The notes: a model not told the origin generated them from the letters alone. DNA of 64,000 bases from Rehmannia glutinosa (GCA_016081115.2 JABTTQ020001804.1:124001-188000); one strand, 5' to 3'; positions 11,874 through 24,309 are shown, numbered from the stretch's first letter. Translations and numbers: made by a program.

Positions 11874-13194
11874 CTAGGAGATATGCCAATTCTGGATCCG
11901 ATGCAATGTCTGCAATATCTCCAACTCCCGCTGCTCTTGGGCTTGGTACCTTTGTTCTTGGACTTCTCGGAAAGCACTGAAGTCGTCCCTATGCTGTCGC
12001 AAGCTTTCCTCGAAGGCACAAAATCTATCATGATCGTACTGTCCCCCCATGCTCCTCACCGTGGTGGGAGCTCTCTGGAATATCGGGCCTCCTTTGTGGG
12101 CCGCCCTGCTCGAAGCCTCCCTGCTGGAAGCCCTGCTCGAATCCCCTCTCGTGCCTATCATACTCCTGTGCCTCCATCACCAAGTCCTCTTCATCGGGTA
12201 ACCCGACTACCCTCCTCCTTTTTCGTGCTGTCAAACCATCCATGGCTCTGATATGGGCTTCAGAGTTTAGGAGCCAGTTATTTTGATTGTCCACCACAGC
12301 AGTGAGTTGTGGGTTAGGGAGGGGGAAAGCAGACCCGACTTTTTGTTGAAAACAGAGGATATTCTCCTCTTCGGTTATGATCTTCATGGTGCAGAGGGCT
12401 TGCATGTTGACGCTGCGACTGCCCTCTAGCGGCTCCATTCGGCTCATATCGACCCCAAAATGCTGCGCGATGGGGGTTATCATTCCCCCAATTAATATTT
12501 TCCCCGCGTCATGCTGTTGTATGTAAACGAGCGTGTTCCACAAAGTACGCCGCCATGTTATAAGGGGTGTGGATGAGCATACACCATAGTAGGTATAGCT
12601 CCCTCGCTTGCATACCCCCGTTGTTGTACCGGGCAAACACTGAATGGGCCATCACTTTTTGGATGTAACGGAATACGGGGTTGCGGAGTGCCGAGGCCTT
12701 GGATGAGCGCGCCGCATATTGGATTGGGCCTGTTTCAGGGGTTTCAGTTAACATTCGCCATAATTCACGCGAGTTGTAGTTGGCCACAGTCTGGTACGGG
12801 GCGTTTTATGGTACCCCAAAAATCTGGTTCAGTTTGGTGATGGTGACGTTTCTCCAAATGTTGCCGAGTATGAAATGGATTTTCTGAGGTTCATTCCTTG
12901 CTCGCGTCTCCGTAACTTGCACGGTGCTTAAGAACTCAAGGGCGAGTGTTTTGAATGTCGGCCACCGCCCTTGCATGAAGGCGGTCCATCCCACTCGTTC
13001 AAACATGAGCCACACCTCCTCATATATCCCGAGAGCTCAGTGTGCATAGTCATCGTCGGCATAGCGTGTGGGTGCAAAAGAACGAGTGATGAGCCGGTTC
13101 CACCTATCCAGTATGTCATTCTCGGTAATAGTGAGCCCATAAGCCTCGGGGCTGTCCGGATGTGGTGGCGCTCGTGTGGATGCGGCCCCCATCG
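11874..13194 (-). pseudogene. Athila 3' ORF (env-position, ORF-1-like), broken
   Basis: The ORF starts at about 13194 (MGAASTRAPPHPDSPEAYG) and continues through several frames to about 11874. The segments around 12806-13015 (FILGNIWRNVTITKLNQIFG) and 12509-12787 resemble the conserved plant retrotransposon protein often annotated as the Athila ORF-1 family. It sits where retroviruses carry env, but I see no signal peptide or transmembrane segment, so an envelope role cannot be claimed. There are at least four frame changes and a stop near 13040. Confidence 0.65.
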
Positions 13195-14229
13195 TCGTCT
13201 TCACATTCGGTCGATTCTTGGTTCACCCATTAGTTCGGATGAGTACCTAGAAAAACAATCGTGAGAATCCGTGCGTTTCAATCAAACAAAAATGATGAAT
13301 TACATTCAACAATCCATAGAAGGCATAGTTTCTTATCTCTACAATTTAATCCATAATCCAATTTCAAGCCCAAACAACAATGTAATTGGAGAGAATCATA
13401 GTTACTAAAGACCCTAAACAATCGAGCTTATGTATAATTCATCATGTAATCAACCAAAATCATCCTAATTCATCAACCCACAAGGTGTTCGATAAAATGC
13501 CCAATAGAAAATTTCAATCAAATTCATGGCAAAAGTATCAACAAGCATCATATAGTAACCCTAATCCATAAGCCTCAAGAAATTCGACATAAAAAGTGCA
13601 ATTCATACCTTAAATCCCGAGAATTGGAAAAGAGTTGAAGTTTGAAACCCTAGGTGCTTTCTACCCCAAATCCTTACTTCAAAGCAATTTCACAAGTGTA
13701 ATTCGTGTTTAGAGTAGTGTGGGAGGTGAGTAGTGGTGATATTCTAGAGAAATTTTCAACCAAATTTTTGAGGGGGCTCGAGTTCTGCTGGTTCGCGCGA
13801 GAGATGGAGGGTTTGTTTGTGAGCAAGGTGACCTTCTGCCCGTCTTTACTACACCTCAGCAGACAGAGGCACGGGCCGTGCCAAATGGCACGGGTGGTCC
13901 GTGCTAGGGGTCGAACGTTTGAGCCCCAAACTCTGGAAAGAGCATGGGTCGTGCCAAATGACACGGTCTGCCCGTGCTAGGGGCCGAGCCAAATTTCCTC
14001 AAGTGCGGTACCAGCACGGGCTGCCCGTCTAGGTCGCACCTCACCCGATTTTTTCAAATTTTTTTTTATAGAAAAACAAGAAAATCCTAGTCTATGAAAG
14101 CAATTAAATCCTAACTTAGAAAAGGGAAAAACAAACCAAGAAAACATGGGAAGAAATAAAACAGCAAAACCATTGGGTTGCCTTCCAACAAGCTCTAAAT
14201 TTAACGTCTATAGCTTGACGCCTGTTTAT
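13195..14229 (-). other. Athila spacer between integrase and 3' ORF
   Basis: Non-coding spacer. At 13868-14035 it carries three copies of the palindromic GC-rich cassette seen in the LTRs (GGCACGGGCCGTGCC, GGCACGGGTGGTCCGTGC, AGCACGGGCTGCCCG). The rest is AT-rich with no supported gene. Confidence 0.5.
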
Positions 14230-15532
14230 TTGATCACGGCTCTAGTAAAGTGAGGCGTGTGACCTCTTCCTTTTGATCCCGGCTCAGGTAATGTTTGATC
14301 CTCTGGCCATTCACCATGAACGTCTCCCCATCTCGGCTCAACAACTCCACTATTCCCGGAGGATTTAACACCTTCTTTATTACAAACGACCATCTCGACT
14401 TAAGTTTTCCGAGGAAGAGTTTAAGACACGAGTTAAACAAAAGGACTTGTTCACCCGGTAAAAACTCTCTCTTCTTTATCATTTAATCGTGCCATCTTTT
14501 GGTTCGCTCCTTGTAAATCCGGGAATTTTCATAAGCTTCATCCCGGAATTCCTCCATCTCGTTTAAGTGCAAGAGTCTCTTCTCACCCGTTGCTTGGAAG
14601 TCAAAATTTAACTTCTTCACAGCCCAAAACGCCTTATGCTCCATTCGACGGGCAAGTGACACGATTTCCCGAATACTAACTGATACGGTGATGTGCCCAA
14701 TGGTGTCTTGTACGCAGTCCGATATGCCCACAATGCATCATCTAACTTCATGGCCCAATCCTTGCAATTTATATTTACCGTCTTCTCCAAAATTTGCTTG
14801 ATTTCGCGATTGGATACCTCTGCTTGCCCGTTTGCTTACGGATGGTATGCTAGTGCCACTTTGTGCTTGACCCCATACTTCGCAAGTAAAGTGCTCATCA
14901 ATTTATTCACAAAGTGTGACCCCCCGTCAGTAATCAAAGCTCTCGGGGTTCCAAACCGAGTGAATATATTTTTCTTTAGGAATTTAAGCACTACTCGCGC
15001 ATCATTGGTCTGTGCTGGAATCGCCTCAACCCATCGAGATACGTACTCCACTGCAAGTAGAATGTATTGATAACCCAACGAAGATGGGAAGGGGCCCATG
15101 AAGTCGATCCCCCACACATCAAAGAGATCAACATCCATCACATTGGTCATGGGCATCTCATGTCGTCTCGAGATGTTCCCCATCCGCTGGCACCTATCAC
15201 ACTTTTGTACAAATAGATAGCAATCATTAGATAACGTAGGCAAAGTATAAACCACTTTGCAATACCTTTGCCGCCGTATGTGTTGGACCGAAGTGTCCCC
15301 CGGAAGGTGAAGAATGGCACTGTTGTAGAACTCCCTCCCACTCTTCTTGAGGCACACATCGTCGAATGATGGTGTCAGCGCAACTCTTAAAGAGCAAAGG
15401 GTCGTCCCACATGTAGAACTTGATGTCATGGAGGAATTTCTTCTTTTGATAAGATGATAAATCCGGAGGCAAGACCCCTGCAACCAAATAGTTAACAAAA
15501 TCTGCATACCATGGGAATTTAGCTTGTAACAT
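14230..15532 (-). pseudogene. Athila integrase, broken
   Basis: The enzyme would join element cDNA to host DNA. Visible in order: an N-terminal region with SSYQKKKFLHDIKFYMWDDP, the zinc-finger Cys pair CDRCQRMGNISRRHE (about 15170), and the catalytic core with GIDFMGPFPSSLGYQY (first Asp, about 15100) and ALITDGGSHFVNK (second Asp, about 14930). The C-terminal region ends near 14234 (MVNGQRIKHYLSRDQKEE). Frame breaks occur near 15350, 14830 and 14480. Placement downstream of RT/RNase H is the Ty3/gypsy arrangement. Confidence 0.88.
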
Positions 15533-15560
15533 CAGAAGTTGCTCATCGGGAACTCTCTCC

Positions 15561-17099
15561 TTAATTGCCTCGTGCCTTTTTCTCCTTCTTCTTGTATTCC
15601 AGTCTGGACAAGTGATCGGCTACTACATTCTCGCAACCCTTTCTATCTCGAATCTCCACATCGAATTCTTGTAACAAAAGGATCCACCGAATCAGTCTCG
15701 GTTTGGCATCCTTCTTGTCGAATAGATATTTGATCGCCGCGTGGTCGGTGTGGACTATCGTCTTAGTTCCAATCAAGTAAGACCGGAACTTGTCGAATGC
15801 AAACACGATTGCCAGCATTTCCTTCTCAGTGTGGTGTAGTTTTGCTGGGCGCTGTCTAAAGTTCTGCTCGCATAGTAGATGACTCTGAACATCTTGTCTC
15901 TTTTCTGACCCAAAACAACCCCAATTGCAAAGTCGCTGGCATCATACATTAACTCGAAGGGCTGACTCCAATCCGAAACTACTAGAATTGGTGTTGTCAC
16001 CAAAGCCTTCTTCAGAATTTCAAAAGCCTGCAAACAATCATCGGAAAAATTGAAAGCAATATCTTTTTCCAATAACTGACTTAAAGGTTTAGTGATTTTA
16101 GAAAAGTCACGGATAAAACCTTTGTAGAATCCGCGTGCCCAAAAAGCTTCTAATGGCCTTCTCGTTTGTTGGAGGTGGGAGTTTCTCAATTGCAACGACC
16201 TTCGCTCTATCAACTTCCAAACCTGCAAAAGAGACTCGGTGGCCTAAAACAATACCATCACGTACCATGAAATGGCATTTTTCCCAATTTAAAACAAGGT
16301 TAGTCTCCTCGCATCTCGCAAAACTAGAGAAAGGTTATCCAAGCAATGATCATATGAGTCTCCAAACACGAAAAATCATCCATAAAAACCTCCATTATTT
16401 TCTCAATGAAATCATGAAAGATAGCCATCATGCATCATTTGAAATGTAGCGGCGCGTTACGGTCGAATGGCATTGCGAAATGCAAATGTACCATAGGGGC
16501 ATGTAAAGGTCGTCTTCTCTTGGTCCTCCGGGCAATCATGATCCGATTATACCGGAATAACCATCGATAAAACAATAGCAATCATATCCCGCCAAACGAT
16601 CAAACATCATATCAATAAAGGGAAGGGGAAAGTGATCTTTGCGAGTAGCATCATTTAACTTCCTATAATCTATGCAAATACGCCATCCAGTAACTACTCT
16701 AGTTGCAATAAGCTCATCACTTTCATTTCTAACTACCGTCATCCCCCCTTTCTTCGGTACTACTTGCACCGGACTTACCCAAGAACTGTAAGAAATAGCA
16801 TATATAATTCCAGCATCTAACCATTTTAAAACTTCTTTTCTAACGACTTCTTGCATTATAGGGTTTAATCTTCTTTGATTTTCCACCGAAGGTTTATAGA
16901 CATCTTCCATTCTAATCTTATGCATTACAATCGATGGACTGATGCCTTTCAAATCAGAGATTGACCAACCTATCGCCGACTTATGTTTTCTTAACACCCT
17001 AAGCAATTTATCCAGTTGAACTGAAGTTAAAAGAGATGATACGATTACCGGACTCGTGTTATTCGCTCCAAGGAATGCGTATTTGAGATGCTCGGGCAA
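15561..17099 (-). pseudogene. Athila reverse transcriptase-RNase H, broken
   Basis: RT starts around 17099 with HKSAIGWSISDLKGISPS and the Athila block WVSPVQVVPKKGGMTVV. WRICIDYRKLNDATRKDHFP is at about 16640-16690 and FIDGYSG near 16550. After a frameshift, the polymerase motif FMDD appears at about 16375-16386. RNase H is read from DASDFAIGVVLGQ (about 15950) to TDHAAIKYLFDKKDAKPRLIRW and ADHLSRLEYKKK (about 15590). At least three frame changes (about 16530, 16230 and 15830) inactivate it. Confidence 0.9.
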
Positions 17100-17109
17100 G
17101 GGTTTGAGT

Positions 17110-17400
17110 TATGGGTTTGAAATGGTCTCGTCGGATGGGCGCACGGGCTGCCCATGCTGATGGGCACGGGCCATGCCGTCTTCAGGTCCTTCGTCATTTT
17201 TCTCGACCACAGGCACGGGCTGCCCGTGCTCATAGGCACGGGCCGTGCCGTCTTCAAATTTCTCAGGATTTTCTTCGACCTTGGGCACGGGCTGCCCGTG
17301 CCAAGTAGCACGGGTCGTGCCGTCGTCGAATGTTTCATATTTTCCTTCAGCTATGTGCACGACCTAAGCGTGCTCTACAGCACGGGTCGTGCGCCCCTGT
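17110..17400 (-). repeat. GC-rich palindromic minisatellite inside pol
   Basis: About four units of 65-75 bp, each containing GGCACGGGCTGCCCGTGC or GGCACGGGCCGTGCCGTC joined by a TTTTTCTCGACC-like spacer. On the minus strand the array is open and reads a repetitive ARATWHGQPVP-type peptide. The same palindromic words occur in both LTRs and elsewhere in this element. It lies between the protease and RT domains. Confidence 0.75.
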
Positions 17401-17459
17401 AGAACGGACTCCCGCACATTTTTCTGCATGTGCGCGCCTCTTGCGCTCCTCGGTAGTTC

Positions 17460-18071
17460 CTACATGTTATCTAAAGCACAAACGCAATCATACAAGTCTT
17501 GGTTATCATAATCAATCATCATGTTTGAAGTTGAACACGAATGTGTCAACCCAAACTCTAAATCATCCCTAAACAATGTATGATCTACATACTCATCGAT
17601 GCAAGATTCAACTACGTCTATGAAATTACAAGTGTCAACACCATCATGAAATTGAAGTGCCTTATAGATAGTAAATAAAACATGCTCATCATTAACCCGT
17701 AACGTGAGCTCTCCCTTTTTCACATCTATTAAGGCATTCCAGTAGCTAGGAATGGACGCCCAAGTATCAAAGGGACATCTTTATCCTCCTCCATATCCAG
17801 CACCAAAAAAATCCACAGGGAATATGAATTTATCTACTTTGACAAGCACATCCTTGATGATTCCCTTCGGATACGTGAGTGATCGGTCTGCGAGTTGTAA
17901 GGTGACCGTAGATGGTTTCACCTCTCCCAATCCAAGTTGCCTGAAAATTGGCAAAGACATCAAGTTAATACTCGCTCCTAAATCACATAGTGCTTTCTTA
18001 AAGAAAACATCACCAATAGCACAAGGGATAGTGAAACTCCCCGGATCTTTTAATTTCTGTGGTAGTTTCCT
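17460..18071 (-). pseudogene. Athila protease region
   Basis: The retroviral-type aspartic protease is recognised by a LGASINLMSLPIFRQLGLG stretch (about 17930-17990), in which LGA follows the catalytic Asp codon, then LQLADRSLTYPKGIIKDVLV. The usual family sequence runs directly on into RT, but here a low-complexity zone and the palindromic array (17110-17400) lie between. A frame break falls near 17770. Confidence 0.7.
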
Positions 18072-20013
18072 TTAAATTATTGCACTACACTTTTCTGTTA
18101 GATTGACTGTCTCGAAACCAGTCATATTTCGCTTCTTTGACATAACATCCTTCAAGAACTTAGCGTAATTGGGCATCTGCTCCAATGCGTCTGCGAAAGG
18201 AATGTTAATATGCAGTTTCTTAGAAATATCTAAAAACTTAGCAAATTGCGCATCTAACTTTTTCTTTTGAAAACGTTGGGGAAAAGGAAGGGGAACATTA
18301 AGTTTAGGAATATCAGGGTTAGAGGAATATTTAAGTTTCTCAGCCCCTTTTTGTTCAGCACGATGGTCCTCTACTCCTTCCTCGGCATCAACATCGCCAT
18401 TTGCTTCAGTTTCCGCACCTTCCGGCATATCAATCGCCGCTCCAGCAGGGCGCACGGGCTAGCCGTGCGGTGGCGACGGGCCGTGCCATCCTGTGATTTT
18501 TCAGAATCTTCTGGTATTTTCGTCCCTCGTATTCCGTTCCACTCATCACATGAATGGCTTTACACTGCTCTTTTGGATTAACCTCAGTGTTGCTCGGAAA
18601 CTGACCTTTTTGATGCTGCCCACCAATAATTGTAGTTATTTGACCAATTTGGGTTTCTATACTTTTCATTTGGGACCCCAATTGTGCGACTTGTGATCCC
18701 AATTGTGTGACTTGGTTTTCAATTTTATCTATCTTTGCCTCGTCCTTATTGAACCTGTTCCTTGTCTCACCCATAAACAAGGTGAACATATCCTCCATAG
18801 TTGGCTTAGGCTCTGCAGTAATGACACCGTTTGTCACATTAAACCCCGGTGGTGGTTGCATCACGTTCTTCGTGTTCGCGTAGGAGAAGTTCTCGTGGTT
18901 CCTCAAGCCCGGGTGGTAATGGGTAGGAGTTTGATTGTTCCGGAAATTGTTGAAATTCCGATTATTCACATAATTTTCTTCCTCTATCAGATCTAGAGGA
19001 ACTCCCCCATTACTAGCACTCGCGTTTCCCTCATTTGCCTTTGTCAAAGCACTTAATTGGTTCGTCAGTACGGCCATCTGGGCTGTCAACTTCTTAATTG
19101 GGTCCGAATTAGACACTTCGGCTACCCTTTTCACATTAGTCCTCTCGGAAGGCCACTGATAGCTATTCATGGCCATCTTCTCCAATAAGTTGAACGCATC
19201 CTCCGGAAACCTTGCAAGTAGTGCGCCCCCTGCTGCAGCATCCACAAACGATCTAGTCTGTCCCATCAACCCATTGTAAAAGAAACAGAGCTGTTGATTC
19301 TCAGGAAATCCGTGTTGCGGGCACCTCCTCAACAAATCCCGGAATCTCTCCTAGGCCTCGTACAAAGGCTCATAGTCAAACTTCCTGAACTGAGTGATCT
19401 CGCTTTTAAGCTGTAGTGTCTTGCTTGGTGGGAAATATTTGAACAAAAACCTCTGGCTCAGCTCATCCCAATTGTTCACACTCCTCTGAGTTAGAGTGCC
19501 AAGCCAGTTCTTAGCCTTATCCCTTAAAGAGAGAGGGAGTAGGCGAAGACGTATTGCATCATCAGTCACCCCATTCATCTTGATAGTATTGCAAATCTGT
19601 ATGAAATTTTCAAGATGAGAGTTGGGATCTTCAGACGGGAAACCCCCAAACTGATTTTGCTGCACCATCGATATCAGTGCTGACTTCAGCTCAAAATTAT
19701 TCGCATTGATTGGGACATTGGCAATTCCACCATAGTTGCGATTGATTGGGCTAAAGTAATCGCGAATCGCCTGCTGTTGGACTACCGGAGCCACTGGAAC
19801 TTCTGGTACTGGTAACTCGATATTGACCCTGTTGGCCCGATTGTTACCTCCGTTTTCGACCCCGTTATTGCCTCTGTTGTCGTCTTCTACGCCTGCCATA
19901 GTTTGGTCTTGCTGTCTTTCTGCCCGTTTAGTAGCTGCACTATTTCTCCTAGCAAAAGCCTCAACCTCCGGTATGAACGGTGCTAATTCTCCTTGCTTCG
20001 AGCGAGTGATCAT
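18072..20013 (-). pseudogene. Athila gag, broken by internal stop
   Basis: The reading frame starts at 20013 (MITRSKQGELAPF) and carries the plant retrotransposon gag domain (ENFIQICNTIKMNGVTDDAI, then SLRDKAKNWLGTL and NNWDELSQRFLFKYFPPSK). A TAG at 19351-19353 replaces the Trp codon expected in the EAWERFRDLL-type motif. The frame then reopens (19335-18430) with a coiled-coil-like QVTQLGSQVAQLGSQMKSIE repeat. A palindromic cassette interrupts the frame at 18446-18490, after which a further Athila gag/protease linker is read (18455-18072). The element cannot make full-length Gag. Confidence 0.88.
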
Positions 20014-20150
20014 GCACTACCTGAACCAACTAAAGAAAACAAGTCAACCACAGTAGAAATAGAATTAAACAACAAACTAAAAAGAAAAGAAAAAATGTCT
20101 AGATTAAGAATAGTTCTATTTATCGCAATATTAGTACTAAAAAATTAATT

Positions 20151-20170
20151 AATCCACGGCAACAGCGCCA
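20151..20170 (-). other. Athila primer binding site (tRNA-Asp type)
   Basis: The reverse complement begins TGGCGCTGTTGCCGTGG, six bases inside the 5' LTR. It differs at only a few positions from the TGGCGCCGTTGCCGGGG complementary to the 3' end of plant tRNA-Asp, the primer of Athila elements. Confidence 0.75.
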
Positions 20171-20176
20171 AAAACT

Positions 20177-21633
20177 TGTTCGCCTATTTTTTTAGCTTCA
20201 CCGCAAGTGTACGACGCAATATATAGAATAGGGTTAGCAAGGTCGAATCCACAGGGATTAATAAATTAATGTACTAAATATTAGATTATAATAGCCTTAT
20301 TTTATCTAAACGATCGAACTGTGATGGATTGGTTTTGTTAATACTAAAGCAGAAACTAATCCTAAAATAACAAAGCAAAGATTGATTGAAAGATCAAGAA
20401 TGGATGAATGGATTCCTAGGTTATGGTTTCAGTTAATATCCCCTTTTATTATCAGATTAATCAAACCAAGGTTAAACGTATTCTTCTCTATAGACCAATC
20501 ACCAAAGTAATTTACCCTCTCTCGAGATGTATGTAAAAGCGTTGATTGGAATATCTATGTTAGCATCTCTACTCAACATGAGATATCCAACTCCCAAAAG
20601 TTCAAAAGATTATTAGATCTCACAAATATTCACAGACTTCTCAATCATGCAAACTATTTGTGTCAAGTACTCAAGATCTAGTATTGAAACTCATCGGTTA
20701 GAATTATGAATCAATACATCAAATAATTTTAAATCAATGGCCTTTTGATAAAACAGGAATTAAAGCAAAGTACTTGAATAGAGGAAGAAAACATTAACTT
20801 CAATTATCATTAATCATCAAATAAAAGTGTTCATTGACCTACTCCCAAACCCGGGAATCACAAAGTGTTCAGCCAGACATTGAAGATAAACAATTCATAG
20901 ATAAATTATTCATAATCAAAATCTAACTAATTGAAATAACGATACTATGGAATGAGTGAACTCGGGGATGATGACGATCTCTCGATCTATCTTCAATCCT
21001 CGAAGGTGTGATTGCGGTCTTGATCGATCTCTCGAAGTTTCCGGTGGAAAACTCGCTTCTTCTCTCTGGTTTCTAGGGCAAAAATCGGCGTATCCCTGTT
21101 TGTGGCCGCCTGAGTCTATTTGTACTTCGTTTGGGTCGAAACCTAGTTGAAAACGAATCAAACTCTTGTTTTCCCATAGGAGCACGGGCCGTGCCATACG
21201 GGTAGCCGCACAACTTGTTCAGATCATAGAGGAGAACACGGGCCGTGCTCTTTGGCATGGGTGCCGTCTGCTACATGTCGAACCTTGTGGCACGATGTGC
21301 AGGTTGAGCACGGGTCGTCTTTGTATAAAGACGGCTGCCGTGCTTAATAGCAAGTAACTCGTACTCGGCCGTTTTCTTTCGTTTTTTACTCAGTTTGTCC
21401 GACTTCTTCTCGACTCGACTCCAACTTCGTACTTTACATCAAATATTGGCGATTGCAATGCTCCGAATTGTTGCCAAAATGCTACAATTATCGATAATTT
21501 TCTACAAAACGAGCAAAGCGTAGACCTTTTCCACAAAACAGGAATATAACCCTATTTACTCATATAATGCATGCATATCAACACATTCTAGCCAAGATTA
21601 AGCCCAAAATACATGCAAAATACATGTCAATCA
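20177..21633 (-). repeat. 5' LTR of the Athila element
   Basis: A 1457-bp partner of 8904-10388 with the same TGTTCGCC and GTCAATCA ends. The palindromic cassettes at 21180-21350 are more decayed than in the other LTR (part of the first unit deleted, the third partly replaced by CTTTGTATAAAGACG). Other differences are scattered substitutions and small indels. Confidence 0.9.
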
Positions 21634-22300
21634 AATTAAGCCAAAATAACAACTATACATATATCAAAAATAGCAAAATACATGAATATACAAATTGATG
21701 TCAAATAATACATAATTTTTAAAGCTCATTATAAAATACAAAATAATGAGTATATGTTTCTTATATTTTTTATTTATATATACAATATAGATGTCACACT
21801 AAAGATTATAAAAATAATTAATTTGACAAAGTTATTTATATCTACAATGACATTTGTTCTATATGTTACACGTATATTTTTCTAATAATTCTATGAATTA
21901 TATATCATGTATTTGGGGATATCAACATAAACCATACGTTGGTAAAAAATAATGAGAATCCGCGGTTAATTGGAGGATAAGAGCGGGGTGGGAATTATGA
22001 ATACATTTTTAAAGCTATTATAAAATACAAAATTTATATGTTTATTATATTTTTTATTTATATATACAATATAGATGTCACACTAAAGATTATAAAAAAT
22101 AATTAATTTGACAGGTTATTTATATCTACAATATAGACATTTGTTCTATACTGTTACACGTATATTTTTCTAATAATTCTATGAATTATATATCATGTAT
22201 TTGGGGATATCAACATCCCCGAACCATCCCTGTTGGTAAACAGAATAGAATGGAACGGAGAATCCGCGGTTAATTGGAGGATAAGAGCGGGGGTGGGAAT
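21634..22300. repeat. AT-rich repeat: right half with 304-bp tandem duplication
   Basis: The continuation of the repeat interrupted by the Athila element. Two head-to-tail units with a period of about 304 bp are recognised by CGCGGTTAATTGGAGGATAA at 21961 and 22265, and by ACAATATAGATGTCACACTA in each. The duplicate is not seen in the uninterrupted paralogue. Confidence 0.65.
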
Positions 22301-23490
22301 TATCTGCTTCTCTAGAACCAGTGATGGGACATGGATGATATTTATATTCCCGTCTCCTTTCCCATTCCAATTAGTTAAATGGGAATTCTCTGTTCCATCA
22401 TTATTCCCCAAATATGTATATTATTTTTATCTATTATTGATATTAATTTTATTTATAATTTTTTATTTTATTAATTATAAACATTAACACCAAGAATCTT
22501 TACAATTTTATATGTTCTCATTTTTTAGTTTACAAATTATAAATTTACGTTATCTATGTTTTAAAAATAGTGATGACAAAAGGTTTAAAATTTCAAAAAA
22601 TATTTGGTTTTGTGAATATGATTATATCAATTTAATAAACATATTTATCTATAAGAAATTAAAAGTTTGGAAAAAGTTTTAACTACTCAATGTTGATTTT
22701 TTACCACCCAAATGTTGAATACTTAATAAATTTTATTTTCAATACAATCAATAGTAAAATCATTTTAAATTCTAATATTTTTTGAGGTTTATAAAGCTAA
22801 ACAATTGTGAATATTATTAAAGGAATTAAATAAAAACCATGTCTTGTATTTAGCAACATAATTTTAAGGGATTAAATATTTCACAAAAAAAAACTATTTT
22901 ATTTTTATATATATACTCATATATGATACATTATCAGATAGACAAATTTATATCTAATGCCACGTGTACAAATTTGAACTTGCATATCAAAATACGACGA
23001 AAAATAGAAAAAATAATTTCTATTAAAATGAAAGTACATTAATATATAAGAAAATAATTTTCTATATATAAAATACTACTATCAATATAATTTTCTATTA
23101 AATAAATCTTAATAACCTTCTTACATAAATTTATATAATATTATGTATGGATATATGTGATATATAAAATTTGGATACATATTTTTAGATATTTTCTTCA
23201 ATTAAAATAAGTATTTTTAATTAACTTTATTCAATTTAAATATAAATATAATTATTAAAAATATGCTAAGCCCAAATAACAACTATATAAATATCATAAA
23301 TAACCAAAATATATGAATATATGATGTATAATAGCTCGAATGAATAATTTTTTAAGCCCATTATAAATTATAAAATAATGAGTTAATATTTCTTATATTT
23401 TTTATTTATTATATTTTTATTTTATATATGCAATATAGGTGTCAAACTGATGATCGTAAAAAATTGATTAATTTGGTATATTATGCATAA
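22201..23490. repeat. Uninterrupted paralogue of the AT-rich repeat
   Basis: It contains, contiguously, the left-half motifs (to TATAATTATTAAAAATAT at about 23270) and then the right-half motifs (AAGCCCAAATAACAACTATA, TTTTTTAAGCCCATTATAAA, CAATATAGGTGTCAAACTGA). It therefore represents the empty-site organisation. No coding capacity; class unknown. Confidence 0.55.
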
Positions 23491-23744
23491 AAAACGAATC
23501 AAAAATAAAAAAGTTATTAAGTTTTTTTTTGAAAATGAAAAAAATAAATATAATAATTAATATAGCACACACATATACGGAAAATTAATTTTATATAATT
23601 TTATTTTTTATATCATTTTAAAAAGTGATTAATTAAAGAAAGTTGACTACCAAAATTAATTAATAGCCAAATATTTTTCACGAACTACTATTTAGAGCAC
23701 AAAAAAATGGGCGGAAAAATCTTCCATACTATTTCGTGTTTTGT

Positions 23745-23790
<46 letters not shown>

Positions 23791-24118
23791 TATTGTAGTA
23801 AAAGTGAAAAACAGTTTAGAATAAGAAGTTGGTAGTTTTTTTTTGCAGATAAACTCAAAATTGATTAAGTTAATTGAGAGTGTTTAGTGAATAAATGTAA
23901 AACCGCTTTTACATATTTAAAATGAAATACAAAATAAAATCAGAAATTTAAAGCACTCATCCCATTGGCTAAATTCTGATTAAATTATACAGAATCTAAA
24001 GCATAGTTGATTTTTTCATTCCAAATGTGACTATCACTTTCTTTAGGTATTTGCAAACACTCTCTTATGCAATACAAAACTATTTACCTTAGCATAATAT
24101 TCCCACATATCATTCACT
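23491..24118. other. AT-rich DNA with an (AT)n microsatellite
   Basis: A pure AT dinucleotide run at about 23748-23786. The remaining sequence shows no gene or recognised repeat. Confidence 0.6.
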
Positions 24119-24309
24119 GGCGGATTCAGGGGTCGGCCAACCTGGGCCCTGGCCCACTCCTTTTTTTTTTCAAAAAAAACAATTAATGAGTGTTTTTTTT
24201 TAAAAAATAAATATTTTTAGTCATAATTTGTATGATTTTTCTTGGATTTTCTATCCAGTCAACCCTATTTTCGTGTATGGACACACCCTGTTAGGATATC
24301 CTGGCTTCC
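24119..24309. repeat. MITE-like element, copy 1 (TGGCGGATTCAGG ends)
   Basis: Imperfect terminal inverted repeats TGGCGGATTCAGG (left) and CCTGGCTTCCGCCA (right). The interior has GGCCAACCTGGGCCCTGGCC and homopolymer A/T runs. A second, related copy is at about 44661-44838. No exact target duplication was found. Confidence 0.5.

Larger units (their letters stand above)
8904..21633 (-). mobile_element. Full-length Athila-type Ty3/gypsy retrotransposon, decayed
   Basis: The element runs right to left: 5' LTR 20177-21633, primer binding site, gag, protease, RT/RNase H, integrase, a long 3' ORF, 3' non-coding region, polypurine tract, 3' LTR 8904-10388. Integrase follows RT, defining Ty3/gypsy. 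The tRNA-Asp-like primer site, the gag type and an ORF in the env position point to the Athila lineage. Flanking pentamers are AATAG (left) and AATTA (right), so a target duplication is only partly recognisable. Multiple stops and frameshifts make it non-autonomous. Confidence 0.92.

Noticed and set aside
11874..13194. Athila 3' ORF as a true envelope gene
   Set aside because: Position fits, but no signal peptide, cleavage site or transmembrane segment is visible in any frame.
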